Notes: generated from the letters alone by a model not told the origin. A stretch of DNA of 63,519 nucleotides from Lingula anatina (GCF_001039355.2 NW_019776013.1:1-63519); one strand, 5' to 3'. Positions 12,340 through 30,821 are shown, counted from the first letter of the stretch. Numbers and translations are program-made.

Positions 12340-13002
12340 GTGGGGGTGGGGGTGGGGGTAGGGAGTGCGTGGGTGTATAGGGGTACCTCAGTAAGCTCAA
12401 GGAGAAACACGTACTCGCTGTGCCCCCGCTCTGGGACCGCCATGCCTGTTACATGTAGCACCTCTTCCCTCGTAGCATCGTTTTGTGTAAGTTGGTCATT
12501 TTAGAACGCAGGTTTAACGAGACTGAAGAAAGCCCAATGACTGCTCCGCTACATAAACTGCAAACACTAACATGAAATTGATCAGAATACGTGTGCCAGC
12601 ATGATTCTGCCTTATAATTACCTAGCTGCATGTTGCAGTACTTTTATCTAGACAGAATAACAATACATTTTGATCGAAAATGAAAATATTGATCTAAAAC
12701 TTATTAGATTGAAGTGTTCTAGCTTCGAGCATTCGTTGACAATGGTACAGGGCTCAATTGTAAAAGTGTCCAAATTTGCGATCACTTTTAAATGGAATAT
12801 TTCCTTCCAACCGTTCACCGACAATGTACAAGGTAATCAGTCACAAATGTTTTTTTTTTGCCAAACATCTCGTAATGGACTGCTATCAACCTACTAAAGC
12901 TAATTGCAAAATGTATGCATTAGGCTGTGACACCGACTGTCTACACATAACCAGTACATGTGACAGCAAGTGTTTTGTAGCATGTATTCAGTGACATTTT
13001 AC

Positions 13003-13255
13003 CAGAATGAAAGTCATTATCGAAACTCGGCATCATCTGAGGTTTAACAAAAGCATAAGCAGGGATGGTATCTAATATGGAGTACCCCCAGTATGCTGTC
13101 TCCGTTAGGTCTTTTCCATTATACATCTTTTGTGCCACGCTGAAATTCAGAATACAAAGTAACACTTTGTACCAGAATCGGCCGTTACAAAACGTTGCTG
13201 ATGTTGCAGTGTGAAGGAATAAAAAAAAAACACAAAACATACGGTATGTCTTCAT
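13003..13255 (-). CDS. Possible first exon of a secreted peptide (weak)
   Basis: On the minus strand an ATG at 13255 opens a frame whose first 20 residues look like a signal peptide: basic start, then a hydrophobic core FCVFFLFLHTATSA. The frame stays open for 84 codons to a possible donor (CTG|GTAAAA) at 13002/13001 and stops 16 codons later if unspliced. No domain is recognised and no matching downstream exon was found. On the plus strand an overlapping short frame ends in a Cys-rich stretch. Both could be chance in T/G-rich DNA. Confidence 0.22.
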
Positions 13256-16200
13256 GTTATGCTCTCAGAGTTAAGAGATCTCTTTTGACAGAGACCTAAA
13301 CCTTGACCAGTTAAGGAGTAGCTGACGTCATACAGTTGGTCAAATCTTGTGACGTCAGTGACTGAGCAGGCTACGTCCGGTGGCAGCACCTTGGAGATTT
13401 CCATAGTCACTCAGATTGCTCCAAGAGCCAAAAGGCAAAGAAATCGAATATTAAATCCAAATAAAAAGAGTTTTGTGATTGTTTAGCATGAAATGACCCT
13501 AAATGTACCAATTGCAACACTTCCAATGTTCGTTGCCTGGATCATATGGCAAAATTTAATCAATCATCTGTTTTAGCCAGCTTTTTAACTGAATGGAAAA
13601 ACGTGAAGCCAACAATGATTTTCTGATGACATCGCCAGCACTTAGACAGGTTCGAATCAAATGCCAGTCATATGACGAATCTTTAAGTCTCGTCTTAGCT
13701 GTATGGTAAACTAGTGTAAAGGACACGCTTGTTATGTCTGAGGCTCGCCATGATGATGGTGTCTTCATTAATGTTTATGGCCATTTAATTAAATGACCAA
13801 TTTATTGGAACGCGATGATTCTTAAAATAAAGAAAGTGAGGTTAACTCGTCATTATTAATTTGACATACATGTGTATAATATCCGTGTCGATGTGGACAA
13901 GTTGCATACTGCTGCATCATCTACTAACTACTCGGCTTCTGACGGGCCATTATCAAAACATGAAACAACCATTTGCCATTGACTAATATATCGGTTTTCG
14001 CTCGAAATGTGATAAATTTCTAGCTTTTCATCAAGTCGCAAGCATATTTCAAAATTACAGTAAATTATACGGTTCATCTCGTTTCCTGAGATGCTTGTAA
14101 TTTCTGACATTTCTGTTTCCCTTTTGTCATCGATAACTCTGTCGGGTACATTGCAGTTTATCAGCTAAGCACAGTTCTGCTGCATTTGATATTTGATTCT
14201 TTTGTTTTGGATTCAGTACAAGTCTTTCTAGGCTTTTGATTCCAAGTCGCCAGGATTTTTTTTTGTTTTTTGTCTTTATTAATAGTGCCAATGCAGTCGT
14301 CTTTGTTATCTGAACAAAAAGAAATACAATAGGTATAATTTCGAGTAGAAGTAGAAAAAAGAGTTAAAAATAAAATATCTAATACATTGAAGATCTTATG
14401 GATTTTAATTCGATCCTTTCCTGTTATACAATGCCGTATGGCCGTAAGGTTTTCTTGAGCTTGCGACTTTCCAATTTTAACAATTGTGTGCAGTTCTCTT
14501 TTGAAGTTACAACATGTAGTAGCTGTTGCGTTTTATGTTGACCTTTTCAGGGTTTTAAGTGACTAGCAGCACTACAGTTTCAAATTGAAAAGAGATCAAA
14601 ACATTTCCTTCACACACATCATACAATGTACAATGTAGTTAATCAAGGAAAAAAGTCAGAATCTGTTAAGATTCACATGCCAACCTCAATATATTTTATG
14701 ATTTTCAGAAAATTTAGTTTTCCTGTTTTGTTTAATATACGATTAAGATATGAAACCGACTTTTCAGTTGCAATTTCACAATTCACCAATTATCATTCTA
14801 GTATATACATATAAAGACGTTTCTCCACAGAATATATAAGATATTTTAATAATCAAACTGCTAAGATATGAATTATACATACACAGGTACGATGAAAAAC
14901 AAAATGTGTAATTTGAGACATGGAACAATATTAAAATAGAAGTTAAGTGTTTGAAGTCGCGCAATGTGACCAAATATATTGGAGTTTACATTACAAAGTA
15001 TATACAATAGTTAATGGGAATATTCTATACAGTTTTCATCAAACTGAATTATTTAAAGTGCAGTTTTACATTGTCTGTTTATTTGTTGGTATATTTTTTC
15101 GTCGTGGGTTCGAAAACCAATCTATTTTTATGGGCTGCATGATACCTTTCATCGAGTCCAATAGAAATCAATAAAAGCAAATCAAGTTTAGCAGTTTGTA
15201 TGCTACGTGGCGATGAAAGATTAGCCTCCACCACGACCACAGGTATTCTTTCGTTAGATATTCACAGATATTTCTCAGGCTATTCACCAGCTGTGGCCAA
15301 TTTCTGTTCTGTGAAGATCACAACACAACGACTACGTCTTCAGGTAGCCTTCCTCTGGTGGAGTAATGGAACTCACGTTCTCATTAAGAATCACCCTAGA
15401 TACATTTTCCCCAGAGTCTGGAGCCTTTGAGAAAAAATCACGTTAGGTTTCGAGAGCGTGGTCTGAAACAGGAGCATATTAACAAGTGCGGTGCAGCAAC
15501 GATAAAAAAGGTGACAGGATTTATCCGCGCATATTTTCCTGGATATTTGTTTATTAATAACTGTAGGATTTCTGTCTTTTACGCAGCAATACGCACACGA
15601 GTACGCAAGTGTGAATACCAGCTTGTGTATTGTTTTATAAAAGATATATTCCAAGCGCACAGAGTTTCACCCTTAATGTTAAAAGGTACCCCCCCCCCTG
15701 TATGCCCCGCCTTACACGAACTATCGCACTTAATCTAGTCTCGTATGAAGTTACAAAGTGCCGACACCCTCTTTTTAAGTTTATTCGGATACTTGGCACT
15801 TGGGATAAAGCACTCGTTTAACTATAAAATTGAGTCAAGCTGCAGGCGCGGCATCTAAAATAAATAAAAAAAATAAATATATAAATAAATAAATAAATAA
15901 ATAAATAAATATTTGATTAACCATTATTCTCAAAGGGAATGCATGTAATGCTTCAAAAATACATTTTTGCTTTAACACATAGGCTAAAAAGATATCAATA
16001 TTTGACAGTTAAGAAAGCAATATCCTTTTATTATCCTGATCATGACTTACAAACGAGTCACATATAACGAGAACCATTTGATACATTTGATACTAAATGG
16101 ATTTCCGCCATATTTGCCTAGAATCGATATGATGTTGGTGCAAAACTATAAAACAGACACAGAAGAAGAATGCTGAGTTTTAGGTACTAGTATAGACCAG

Positions 16201-16269
16201 ACTGCCTCTTAAAAAAGCTGCGAATTAAAAAAATGTTAAGATCTGAAATGCGGGTTGTTTATTTCCTGG

Positions 16270-16429
16270 TTTGTCATTCATCCCCTTGAGCATGCCTCTA
16301 GGGATTTCGAGTCCACGCAAATCAGAGACCTACGGTGCCGTAGATGCTCACAAAATTCCATAATCTAACAATTACGCTACAGCCGTAGATGCTCACAAAA
16401 TTCCATTATCTAACAATTACGCTACAGAT
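16270..16429 (-). mobile_element. tRNA-derived SINE fragment with an internal 45-bp duplication
   Basis: Read on the minus strand, the sequence has a tRNA-like A box (TAGCGTAATTGTTAGATTAT) and, further on, a B box (GGACTCGAAATCCC), the two internal pol III promoter elements of tRNA-derived SINEs. The A-box part is duplicated in tandem as a 45-bp unit (16337-16381 and 16382-16426, one mismatch), so two A boxes precede one B box. The A-to-B spacing is longer than in a functional tRNA, so this is not a tRNA gene. The 3' tail was not defined. Confidence 0.55.
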
Positions 16430-16480
16430 ACTCCGCAAGAGTCCCCAGAGAGTCGTATCACCACGTGGAAAATGACCGAC

Positions 16481-16481
<1 letters not shown>

Positions 16482-16519
<38 letters not shown>

Positions 16520-16543
16520 GACAGGCAGACAGAGAGACAGGCA

Positions 16544-16578
<35 letters not shown>

Positions 16579-16735
16579 AGACACAGGAAGGCGAACAGCG
16601 AGACGGCAAACAGGCAGGTAGAAAGAGAGGAAGGGGCAGGCGGGGAGAGAAACAAGCATACCGGGCAAAGTGATAGACAAGCAGGCAGAAAATCAGGGAG
16701 AGAGAGATAGAGAGAGAGAGAGGCAGGCAGGCAGA
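16482..16735. repeat. (AC)n and (GA)n microsatellite cluster
   Basis: An (AC)n run (16482-16517) is followed by (GA)n runs and GGCAGGCA-type simple repeats. The His-Thr and Ser-Leu frames here are artefacts of these repeats. Confidence 0.95.
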
Positions 16736-18094
16736 GGGTCAGTCAAGTAGGCATAGGGACAGAAAGGGCAAAAGAAATCACGAAAATGCGTTATCACAAA
16801 TGCAATCTCTTTACGGCAAGAGCCAATTTTGGTTGCGCTAACTTAAATTAAACAATGCATTTGAGGAAGGGTTCCAGTACAGTGTTTTGCATGAAAAAGA
16901 ACTGTGATATTGACACTAGTGTCATCGCATTCTAAATCAGGATTATTAAAATGATTTTCGCTACCAATTTGCCTCCCGTATCTTCATAAACATTTCGGGT
17001 TGTGAAGTACATGTACATTGAAGTGTATTGATAGAAAATCGATTTTAACACGCTATTTGAATAGAGTGCAAGAAACTATCCACTGCACCCCAGGAATTAA
17101 TTTCATTTGAAACTACTACACATTGAGGTCCTCCACTTTGGAAACGCTTTATTTCAAAGAAACTTAATTTGATCTCGCAAAAGTACATAACGGTATTGAC
17201 ATTATCCAGGCGAGTGATCCGCTGAGGGTAGAAACGAAAACATGATCCTTTCTTTTGACTTGACACTAGTGACTTGAGAATTAAACCATTTTATCAACGC
17301 ACAGCTTTCTCAATGTGAAAGCAGATTTATCACTCTGGGGGACGGTGCGTAGGAAGCGTGATCACTGACTGAGCACTTAGTCAGTGCTCTCCGTAAATGT
17401 CAGGGGGGGGGGGGGGAGAAAATCTCATACATGTAACTGTTAATAATGGGCAAGTGCTTTGGAGAGATTTCTAAAACCATAAATAAATTTTAAAAAGGTA
17501 AAACTCTAGTTTCGTCTTCCATTAAGAATAAACCCAATAAACAAGTGCCCCGAGAAATGAATACAAGGTCATTTGCAGCGCTCATACATGTTTCTTTTGG
17601 ATCTATGGAAAATAACAGGACAATAAGCTATATCTTCTAATATAATATTCTATTTATCTCTGATGACCACTTCCATGAAGCATTTTCTCTCTGTTCCGAG
17701 TTTTTTTTTTTTTTTTTGAGAAATAGATTTTCTGCAAGTACTGTGGTAAATATTTTGACACTGCAATCGCATTATTGTGACCCAAGGGGCAGCGTGTAAA
17801 TTTGATCAGCCGAGATATTTTTCGATTTTTTTTTGCTGTGACACTATATATGTGTTGAGTCCATTAGATAAAGGGTAATTTAGGATCGTGCACTCTTAGA
17901 TACAAGCAAATAATCGGCAAAGATGTAAAATACGACATTATAAATAAAATATTTTCTAGGTGGAAACAAATGTACATCATTCTTCAGAAAGGATGCCAGA
18001 AATATACCTTGGGAGTTACAACCTTTTTTTTTTGCAAAAAACATATGTAATTAACTGACACATTAGTGGTGTTTAAGTATTTATAATATCTTAC

Positions 18095-18440
18095 TTAAAG
18101 GTATAATAACTCTTCGTTTCGGCCAAAAAATGAATTTTCCTGGAGTAAACAACAATTTTCCCATACTTACCAATGGTAAATGAATCCATTTTTACATTCG
18201 AAGTTAGTCCCTGGTTTTTTTCTAAAAAGTTTGGTTTTTTGTAAAAATCTCTTAAGAGATTTTAACAGAGTATAGCCATCAATGGAGGTCACGTGGTCTA
18301 AAGACAAGCTCAGATATCAGAAAAAATAGCTATAACTGCCGTTTTTGTGGTAAAACAGAATATATTACATTTCTATGATTTATTGACAATGTTTTTATTG
18401 TGAAATATAGATCTCATACGAAGAGTTATTATCCCTTTAA
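18095..18440. mobile_element. 346-bp element with TTAA ends and 23-bp inverted repeats
   Basis: The left end TTAAAGGTATAATAACTCTT is mirrored at the right end (read in reverse, TTAAAGGGATAATAACTCTT), so the TIRs are about 23 bases with one mismatch, and TTAA stands at both borders. TTAA target duplication is typical of piggyBac-type elements, and the size suggests a non-autonomous MITE. There is no coding frame inside. Confidence 0.7.
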
Positions 18441-21156
18441 ACACTTAAAAGTGAATAAAACCTTCAACAAATCCAAATCCAATTTCAAGATGTCAGACAA
18501 AAAACGTAATGCTAAAATGTGTATTATAACCCCCAAAAAGCAAAGCTACTTCATTAGCTATTGTAAATAATTTTGAATTATAGATGATCTACTTTTATAA
18601 AAAAAAAAAAAAAAAAAAAAACAGAACATTGCACTGCACTTTCCAAATATGCAATAAATACATACATAAACACGTCGTAGAAGACCCCTAGGCTCTACCC
18701 TCTACCAGGGCCTCAGATTGATTTTTCACCAGATATTCACAGATATGTCCCAAAATAAATGATGGTACTTTTCTGAACTGTCACGCCAGAGAAAAGTGGA
18801 CATAACTTTCTGGGACTCTGGTATTGGGTATTTAACGCCGACCTACTGTGGGATGATATTTTCAAGAAAATCACAAGGCAATCAAATACATTTGTGAAGA
18901 AAACAATGCACGAAAAGTGATCAAGAGTATCATGCAAAACCCTAGGTGCCGTAAAATCATTTGATTGAGTCTGTCAACTCAATCCTTCGTAGTTTCATGC
19001 ATGTATAAAAATATGACGACTTAACTCACAATTATCCGTTAAAGATAGGACTTCTTTATCAGATAAGAATTTGAAGATTTACAGATAGGAAAACATAATC
19101 TTAGATGATTTCTAAATTGGACGGTAAGTGCCATGCTAATGCAAGGAAGTGGGCTTCCTAATTGTCTCTGTTTTTTGTCGCTCTGTTTGACGGTTGTTGT
19201 TATATGAAACTCGAATCGTTTCTGTTTAATGAACAATAACCTGTCTAATTACAGCCTAATCGGCAACAATACCAGTAGGTTATCGTAAATTACACTTTGA
19301 AATAGATGCTTCTATCGCACAGCTTTCGAGGGCATCTAAGGTATACATAATACTATGTGGAAGTATCCAAAATGCGTTTTCAAATAGCCACATGTATTAA
19401 GCTACGCCGAATTTGGATCGATTTGTCTTCACAATGGACCTTAGCATTCCGAGGTCTCTGACAAAGTCAACAGCCAGGCGCGGCGGCGCCAACATCTCAC
19501 GCGAATGGAAATTGATAAGAGATTGCTAGAGTTGCTTTCTACGTGAATATTAGTTTTCAAAACTAGAGTATTTTGACACAGTAACAACTGGTGGTTAGCA
19601 GAAAACATACTGCACAGTCATGTTGTCTATGGTCATTGCTTACAGAAAATGTCGCTTTCAAGTAATAACACATTATACTACAGTAAAAACTTTGTTTAGC
19701 TCTTTCGTTAAGATCTCTCTCTCCTTCTCTCTTTCTCTCTCTCTTAAAACATTCAATAATGAATAATCGGCCAAGCTCAAAAAATTTTTATCTGAGGCAG
19801 CGAACTGGGAAATCCAGTCGTAAAAAACACCTTAAGTGCTTTGCCAACACATTTTAATGTACACGCTGAATCTTTTCAGATTCGATGCATTAATACCAAA
19901 GCTGTGCATTCCTGTTGACTTAAATCTGTGATACTCTAACCACTACCTAAAAGAAATTCAGACAGAAAATTCAATCCAAAAGTCAATATAAAAATACTGA
20001 AGCACCTTGTAAAAACACAGGTACATAACATCGTATAGTGCGAAACAAGCTTTACTAGTACATCAAAATTTAATCCGTCTACGGGTATGTACAAGCACAA
20101 TATAGCTAGTTTATATAATGCCATTTTATTCAGATAAGTAATGTATATTCAGAAACAACGTGTAATAAATGTGCCTTGAAGATAAGTCTGTTTTTCTGAC
20201 CAGAAAACAGTGGACGACATTTTAGGCTAATTAAACTGAATGTCTTTTTACTTGGGAAGTAATTGTAATGTATATTGTCGGCAACCAACGTTTTCCGCAC
20301 ATTAGGCTTATTTGAAAAACATTGGCCAGATAGTAAGTCCCCAATATAATAACAATTAATCTAATCGAAGTAGCCATGGTAACATGCTCTTAGTAACTCC
20401 TTTCCACTAAAGGTCAGATATACCTTACAGTGATTGCTTAAACAGTATGGGCCTATTCCAGATATCTGTCAATTTAAACCCTTTGAAAATGGATTTAAGC
20501 CAGATAGGATACGATTTGTTTGAATCAAAATACATTTCAACGGTTAGCAAGAGGAAATCATTGTTTCGAAATCTTCCTTACAGCGGATTTAAGGATTTAA
20601 ATGGCACTTTTGTTACTTCCTTTAAAGGGGCATTCAATGTGATTCTCTCGTCAAAATTAATATCTGGAGATTCTCTTTGAAAATCCCACACAGTTATATT
20701 CATGTCTTGTAAAGCTTCTGAAGTTTCCCCAATTCAAAACTCCAGAGACATTAAAACCATTTAGAAAAAAGTTTGTCTGAGACGTACAATGTTTCGTTAT
20801 TATCTTTTAAGGATTTCATGATCTTTTCATCATGACAAGAAAGTTTTCATGTAAGTTGGGTGATTGACTTTCATGGTGAAATCAGGATCGAGCAAGCTGG
20901 CTTTCACCAACAGCAATCGGCAAAATCGAAGGCAGCGCGTTCATAACAGGTTTCCTGCCTCGTATTCGGAGGTTCTCGTGCGAGAAAAGGTTATTTATCG
21001 TGTTGCAGGACTTCCTCGTTTGTTGAAATTGTCTTTCTAAAAATAGAATACAGGCCCAACTGGCTTTCAGTGTTCCCATATGGTTGCAGTGACCTATGTT
21101 TAAGTATGGCGCAAGCATAGTTTCAGGACAGACGTGCCTACTGGTAGTCAAAAACA
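18441..21156. other. Intergenic stretch upstream of the protease homologue
   Basis: No exon was recognised. There is a poly-A run at 18600-18622 and a CT-rich run at 19713-19744. It presumably contains the protease homologue promoter, but no core promoter element stands out. Confidence 0.4.
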
Positions 21157-26690
<5,534 letters not shown>

Positions 26691-26693
<3 letters not shown>

Positions 26694-26863
26694 AAAGGAG
26701 AATAGACTCATAAAAATCTATTTCTCGAATTCTGAAGATTCAGCACTCAATCTGTACACTAGAGGTATGTTTTAATCGATCCCCGCCATTTAAAAATTAT
26801 AAGGAAAGTTGTGTTGAACGGAGTTGAGGAATTTTCGTTATGCCTCGGTGTGTTGCCGTGGGA
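26691..26863. other. Divergent end of contig, possible TTAA-type insertion
   Basis: Just after the last base shared with the second copy, the sequence reads TTTAAAGGAGAATAGACTC, which opens like the TTAAAGG end of the element at 18095. It runs to the N without returning to the shared sequence. It could be the start of an insertion present in one haplotype only. No frame is present. Confidence 0.35.
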
Positions 26864-26864
26864 N
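26864..26864. other. Single-N contig join 2
   Basis: One ambiguous base. The next bases restart inside exon 5 of the protease homologue. Confidence 0.95.
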
Positions 26865-26865
26865 T

Positions 26866-28070
26866 GACCGCAAGACAGAGTGGAAACAACTGGGCATCGT
26901 CAGTTTCGGCAGAGGATGCGAGTACATCTCCTATCCCGGCGTCTACACGGACGTCAGGAAAATATCTGACTGGCTTTACAGAACTATTGGTGAGTACGGT
27001 ATTAGTGTTACTAATTTAACAAAAAGAACTGGCTTGAAAACAACCGTTTTACCATTGAAGTGTCATTTTATTTACAATAAATATTGATTCGTCATATTGG
27101 TATGATTATTCAGTGGTATGGAGAATTGAAGACTGTAGTAATAGGCCTAATGGTTCACGAAAATGGTTCGCTAGTCATTGTGAAAGCCATTTTTAAAAAT
27201 GGCCTTTCAGTGGCTACTAAAATCATTGAAATTCATTTTTTTTGTCTTCACTTATAAGTTTAAGACCTGGTAATTATTAGACTGATATAAAATAGTTTTA
27301 TTGGAGATGAGTTCTGAAGTAAATATCTGTTGATCAACAACCCTTCCCCCCCCCCTAAAAAAAAAAAAAAAAAAACTTTTCAAAGCAGTGTTATAATTTG
27401 GGTAGGGATCTATTTGCTCTAAAAAGAAGATCAATGCACATACTAATGACTGAAAAAAATAATCATTAATCATCGAATTAACTGGTTTTCTAATTGGTTT
27501 GTCTATAATATTTTTCTGACCTCTTTGTCAATTTTACCACATTTCCCCTTTTACAATTACTGGCAATGGCTGCGGTCACCTCTTTGCTTGTATCAGCCCG
27601 AAGCTAGTTTTGGAAAGAAAATTCATAAGCATCGGTGATGTAAAGAAATTTTATCTAATTAAATTTCCAGGTAGTTTTAATTTTCAAAAGTAAATCTTCA
27701 AATCTTTTGGGGTGGGGAGTGGGGGGGGGGGGGGGGTATAGATGTAATGAGCAATGCACGTCTTCCAACTTAGAAAGCGTATAACTAGACTTATTATGTT
27801 TCAGTCGCTGGCTCGTGCGGGTCCCTGGAAAGACTTGGCTCGGCATACTACACCAACGACACAACATTTGAGACACTGAGAGACCTCACGGAGAGGGAAT
27901 GCGAACAAGAGTGTATAAACATATATAAGTGTAAAGCGGCAACCTATCGTCGGAATCCACCAACATGTTGGCTTCAAGCCAAGCCTCAAAACGCTGGAAA
28001 CCACAGCGACTGGGTGGCTTTCCGTATAAAGGACGGTTGCAAGAAGCCAATTCCATACACGCGCACATGA
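26866..28070 (+). pseudogene. Second copy of the last two exons of the protease homologue (5' end lost at the contig join)
   Basis: The partial exon 26866-26989 corresponds to exon 5 from the codon of Asp-Arg-Lys onward, and 27805-28070 corresponds to the PAN exon with its stop. Splice sites and frame are intact. Compared with the first copy, SGL reads RDL, QKC reads QEC and the last residues THT read TRT. Exons 1-4, and the part of exon 5 that would show the active-site residue, are missing. The single N suggests an allele on an unmerged contig and not a true second gene. Confidence 0.75.
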
Positions 28071-29061
28071 GTATTGGAAGGTGAAAGTTCACAATATACA
28101 CTATACGTACAAAATATCACAAGATTTCGTCTTATAAAGGCGGTATAGGGAAGTACCTTGGGTTTGTCTTGGAGTAATTTCAAAGTACATGCAACAGCAA
28201 TCTGTGTGCATTAGTTTTTGTAATGGGTGTCAAATTGTCAAAATAGGAAAAATAATGATAACATCCCACTTGTACGTTAAAACGAAATAGATTTTACAAT
28301 AACTACTGTTTTCCTTAATTTTAAACTGTAAAAGAAACAAGAAAAAAAAACAGTATTTTGCACCACTATGTTCTAGTGTGGACATACATAGTGCCATGGC
28401 ATGTACAGAGGGACCCGAGGAGAAATAGTTTTCTGAGGCTTTTGTGTTCTAAAAGGTTATTACTGACGCGACAGTAATTACTCTGTCGAAAAAGGCTTTT
28501 AACATAAGCAATAGGAGTAAAGATTGCGTCATTTTATCTCACGAGACACTTCTGATGATGTCACAGCTGTCACAAGAATTTGATCTGTTAAAAGCTCTGT
28601 AAAACTTTACTTCAGGGAAAAGATCAAATGTACTGAGTGTTTTCCTTTTTTTCTAATTAGGCTAAAAAAGGTATAAAAATAGATATGAAAAATGCCGAGC
28701 ACACACCTTTTTTAAACATCGCTTCCTTTCTTATGCAAAAACCACTGTTTGTATTCCTAAGACTGAATTCAGATGCACACATCATGAAGCTGAATGCACC
28801 CTAAAGCAAGCAAAGGCGAAACACAGTGCTTTTTTTCTTTATCAATAACTTTACCACAAATATGGCGCGTGGCACTTCTATCACTAGGATAATTAAGTGA
28901 GCAGTTCTTCGGCGAGATATAAGTGCTTTGCGGTTAAAATGCAATTAAATGCTGCAGCAAACCTGGATTTACGCATCCAATTTCAAATGGAGAAACAAAC
29001 CCCGCTTACCTTACTTTTCCATAATTATAAGTGACTAAGCAACTTGAAACGTACGTCATTT
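26866..29061. repeat. 2.2-kb direct repeat, second copy
   Basis: This is the counterpart of 24528-26693. It then continues without a break into the 5.4-kb repeated block, whereas the first copy departs into other sequence. Confidence 0.9.
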
Positions 29062-29474
29062 TAGCTAAGTGTATTTTGATAACTTGTAACAATTGCTTCT
29101 TTAGGCCCAATTTAAAGTATTTCATTTGTCAGCTTTATAGCTTACCCGTTTTTTAAATAAAAATCGACTTGCTGAATTCTTTTTGTTAGATTGACACTTC
29201 CAAGACGCCATTCCTATAACGGCCTCTCTCACATCAAAGGAAACCTGTATCAAACGTTACCTTGAAGGGTCTTTTGGAGAAAACGTTTCTTCAGACATAG
29301 CTGCGAAATAATACAAATTACGTAGATTTTCCTAAATTTTTCAATATTATATATTAAAACATATGGGTAGGGGTTCAGCTGTGTGTGTGTGTGTGCGCAT
29401 GAAATAATGACGGAGGGCTGTGTACTTTATGCTCAGTAACACGTCACAAATGTGACTGGTTGCATTTCAATAAA

Positions 29475-29957
29475 CTGTCACATTTGATGCTATCTCACCT
29501 GTAGCAATCGGAAAGAATTGCGCTTCATCTCAACAGTAACATTTTTTCTAACTCTGCAGTCCAAGAAGTGGGTGAATAGATATACTCTTTTTTTTTTTTT
29601 CAATTTTCATCTGTCGAGCCTCTACAAGGATGGCATATCTGCCTGTCGTGGGGTTACTCAAATAAGAAGGAATTAAAACATGAAATAACACTAGGCCTAT
29701 TAAGCAAGAGAAAGTACTGTCACATTTGATGCTGTCTCACCTGTAGCAATCGGAAAGAATTGCGCTTCATCTCAACAGTAACATTTTTTTCTAACTCTGC
29801 AGTCCAAGAAGTGGGTGAATAGATATACTCTTTTTTTTTTTTCAATTTTCATCTGTTGAACCTCTACAAGGATGGCATATCTGCCTGTCGTGGGGTTACT
29901 CAAATAAGAAGGAATTAAAACATGAAATAACACTAGGCCTATTAAGCAAGAGAAAGT
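29475..29957. repeat. 242-bp tandem duplication present only in copy A
   Basis: The unit starting CTGTCACATTTGATGCTATC at 29475 starts again at 29717. Copy B has one unit only, starting at 35016. Confidence 0.9.
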
Positions 29958-30121
29958 TGGTAACATAGTCTTTATTCAGGAATGCAGTTATTCATTGACA
30001 AAATGATTTTTTAATAAATTTAGATGCAATTTTAAGTTGACCTTTGCAAAGGAAGAGTCCTGTTCACTCCAAAAATTTCCAATATTAGCACTTTGAGACA
30101 CCGGATTTTATCCAGCTGAAG

Positions 30122-30127
30122 TTTATT
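30122..30127 (-). terminator. Candidate polyadenylation signal of NSUN2, copy A
   Basis: AATAAA on the minus strand, about 350 bases after the NSUN2 stop. The equivalent in copy B is at 35416-35421. Further AATAAA words lie a little downstream. Confidence 0.45.
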
Positions 30128-30474
30128 GAGTCATTCTTCATTACTGATCTCTATAATAAATCTTTAATAGAAAAGAACACAATTTTGTAAGCCCAGTAAG
30201 ACAATTATAATTATGTAAAATATATGCAAATATAATATCTCTTTCAGCAAATCCACAAAAGCAGCTTTTCCAAAGAGCATACGGCTCTTCCAGCTCACTC
30301 CCTCTGGATGGCAAAGCACATGTCCTTCCTCTAGCTACTGGGAAGGAAGGGCGAGGCACTTCCCATCTTAATAGATAAAAATCTGTCTTTTCTTTCATTT
30401 CACTTTACTTGATATGAACCCCTATCCACCTCTTTCCATCCCAATCATTCATTCCTTTCTCCCTCAGACATATT

Positions 30475-30647
30475 TCATCCCTCCTCTCCTCCCTCCTTCA
30501 TTTCTTCCTCAACGTTTGTATCAGTTGCTGAGGTAGAACCCTCTGTTATGGCTTCCCTTTCCTCAGTTTGTTTATCTTCAGAGCTCTCCATCTCCCCAGC
30601 TGATGGATCCTCTTCTCCCATTTCACCTTCTTCCTCTCTTCTGATTT
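30475..30647 (-). CDS. NSUN2: NSUN2 terminal exon, copy A
   Basis: This is the last coding exon of the cytosine-5 methyltransferase gene: acceptor TTACAG at 30648, 57 codons, TGA at 30475-30477. The single C left by exon 20 (47562-47692) completes a Gln codon here in phase. The peptide is a highly acidic tail rich in Glu, Asp and Ser, a common trait of NSUN2 C termini. Compared with copy B it reads EGEMG instead of EGKMG. It lies farther from exon 20 than copy B and is probably the second allele of the same exon. Confidence 0.8.
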
Positions 30648-30820
30648 CTGTAATTAGAAGATAATTATTTGAGATGGATGTAAATATAAACTCGCCATGC
30701 CCAGTTATTCTGTATTCCTTTAACCTTTAATAAAAGATAGAACCAAACTTGTAGGCAAAATACAACAGTTCAACTTCATCATATGCTGAACAGCAAAATA
30801 CTTGGTATGCAGTTTATCAA

Positions 30821-30821
<1 letters not shown>

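Larger units (their letters stand above)
10951..16269. other. Intergenic stretch, mostly featureless
   Basis: Apart from the microsatellites, the 37-bp repeat pair, the G-run cluster and the weak minus-strand exon listed separately, I see no exon with a recognisable domain. An (AAAT)n run lies near 15868-15910 and a C-run near 15690. Confidence 0.45.

Noticed and set aside
16300-16430. Functional tRNA gene
   Set aside because: A and B boxes are present but spacing, duplication and lack of a cloverleaf exclude a working tRNA.
16417-16710. His-Thr, Ser-Leu and Val-Cys repeat proteins
   Set aside because: Translated AC and GA microsatellites; all frames are low complexity.
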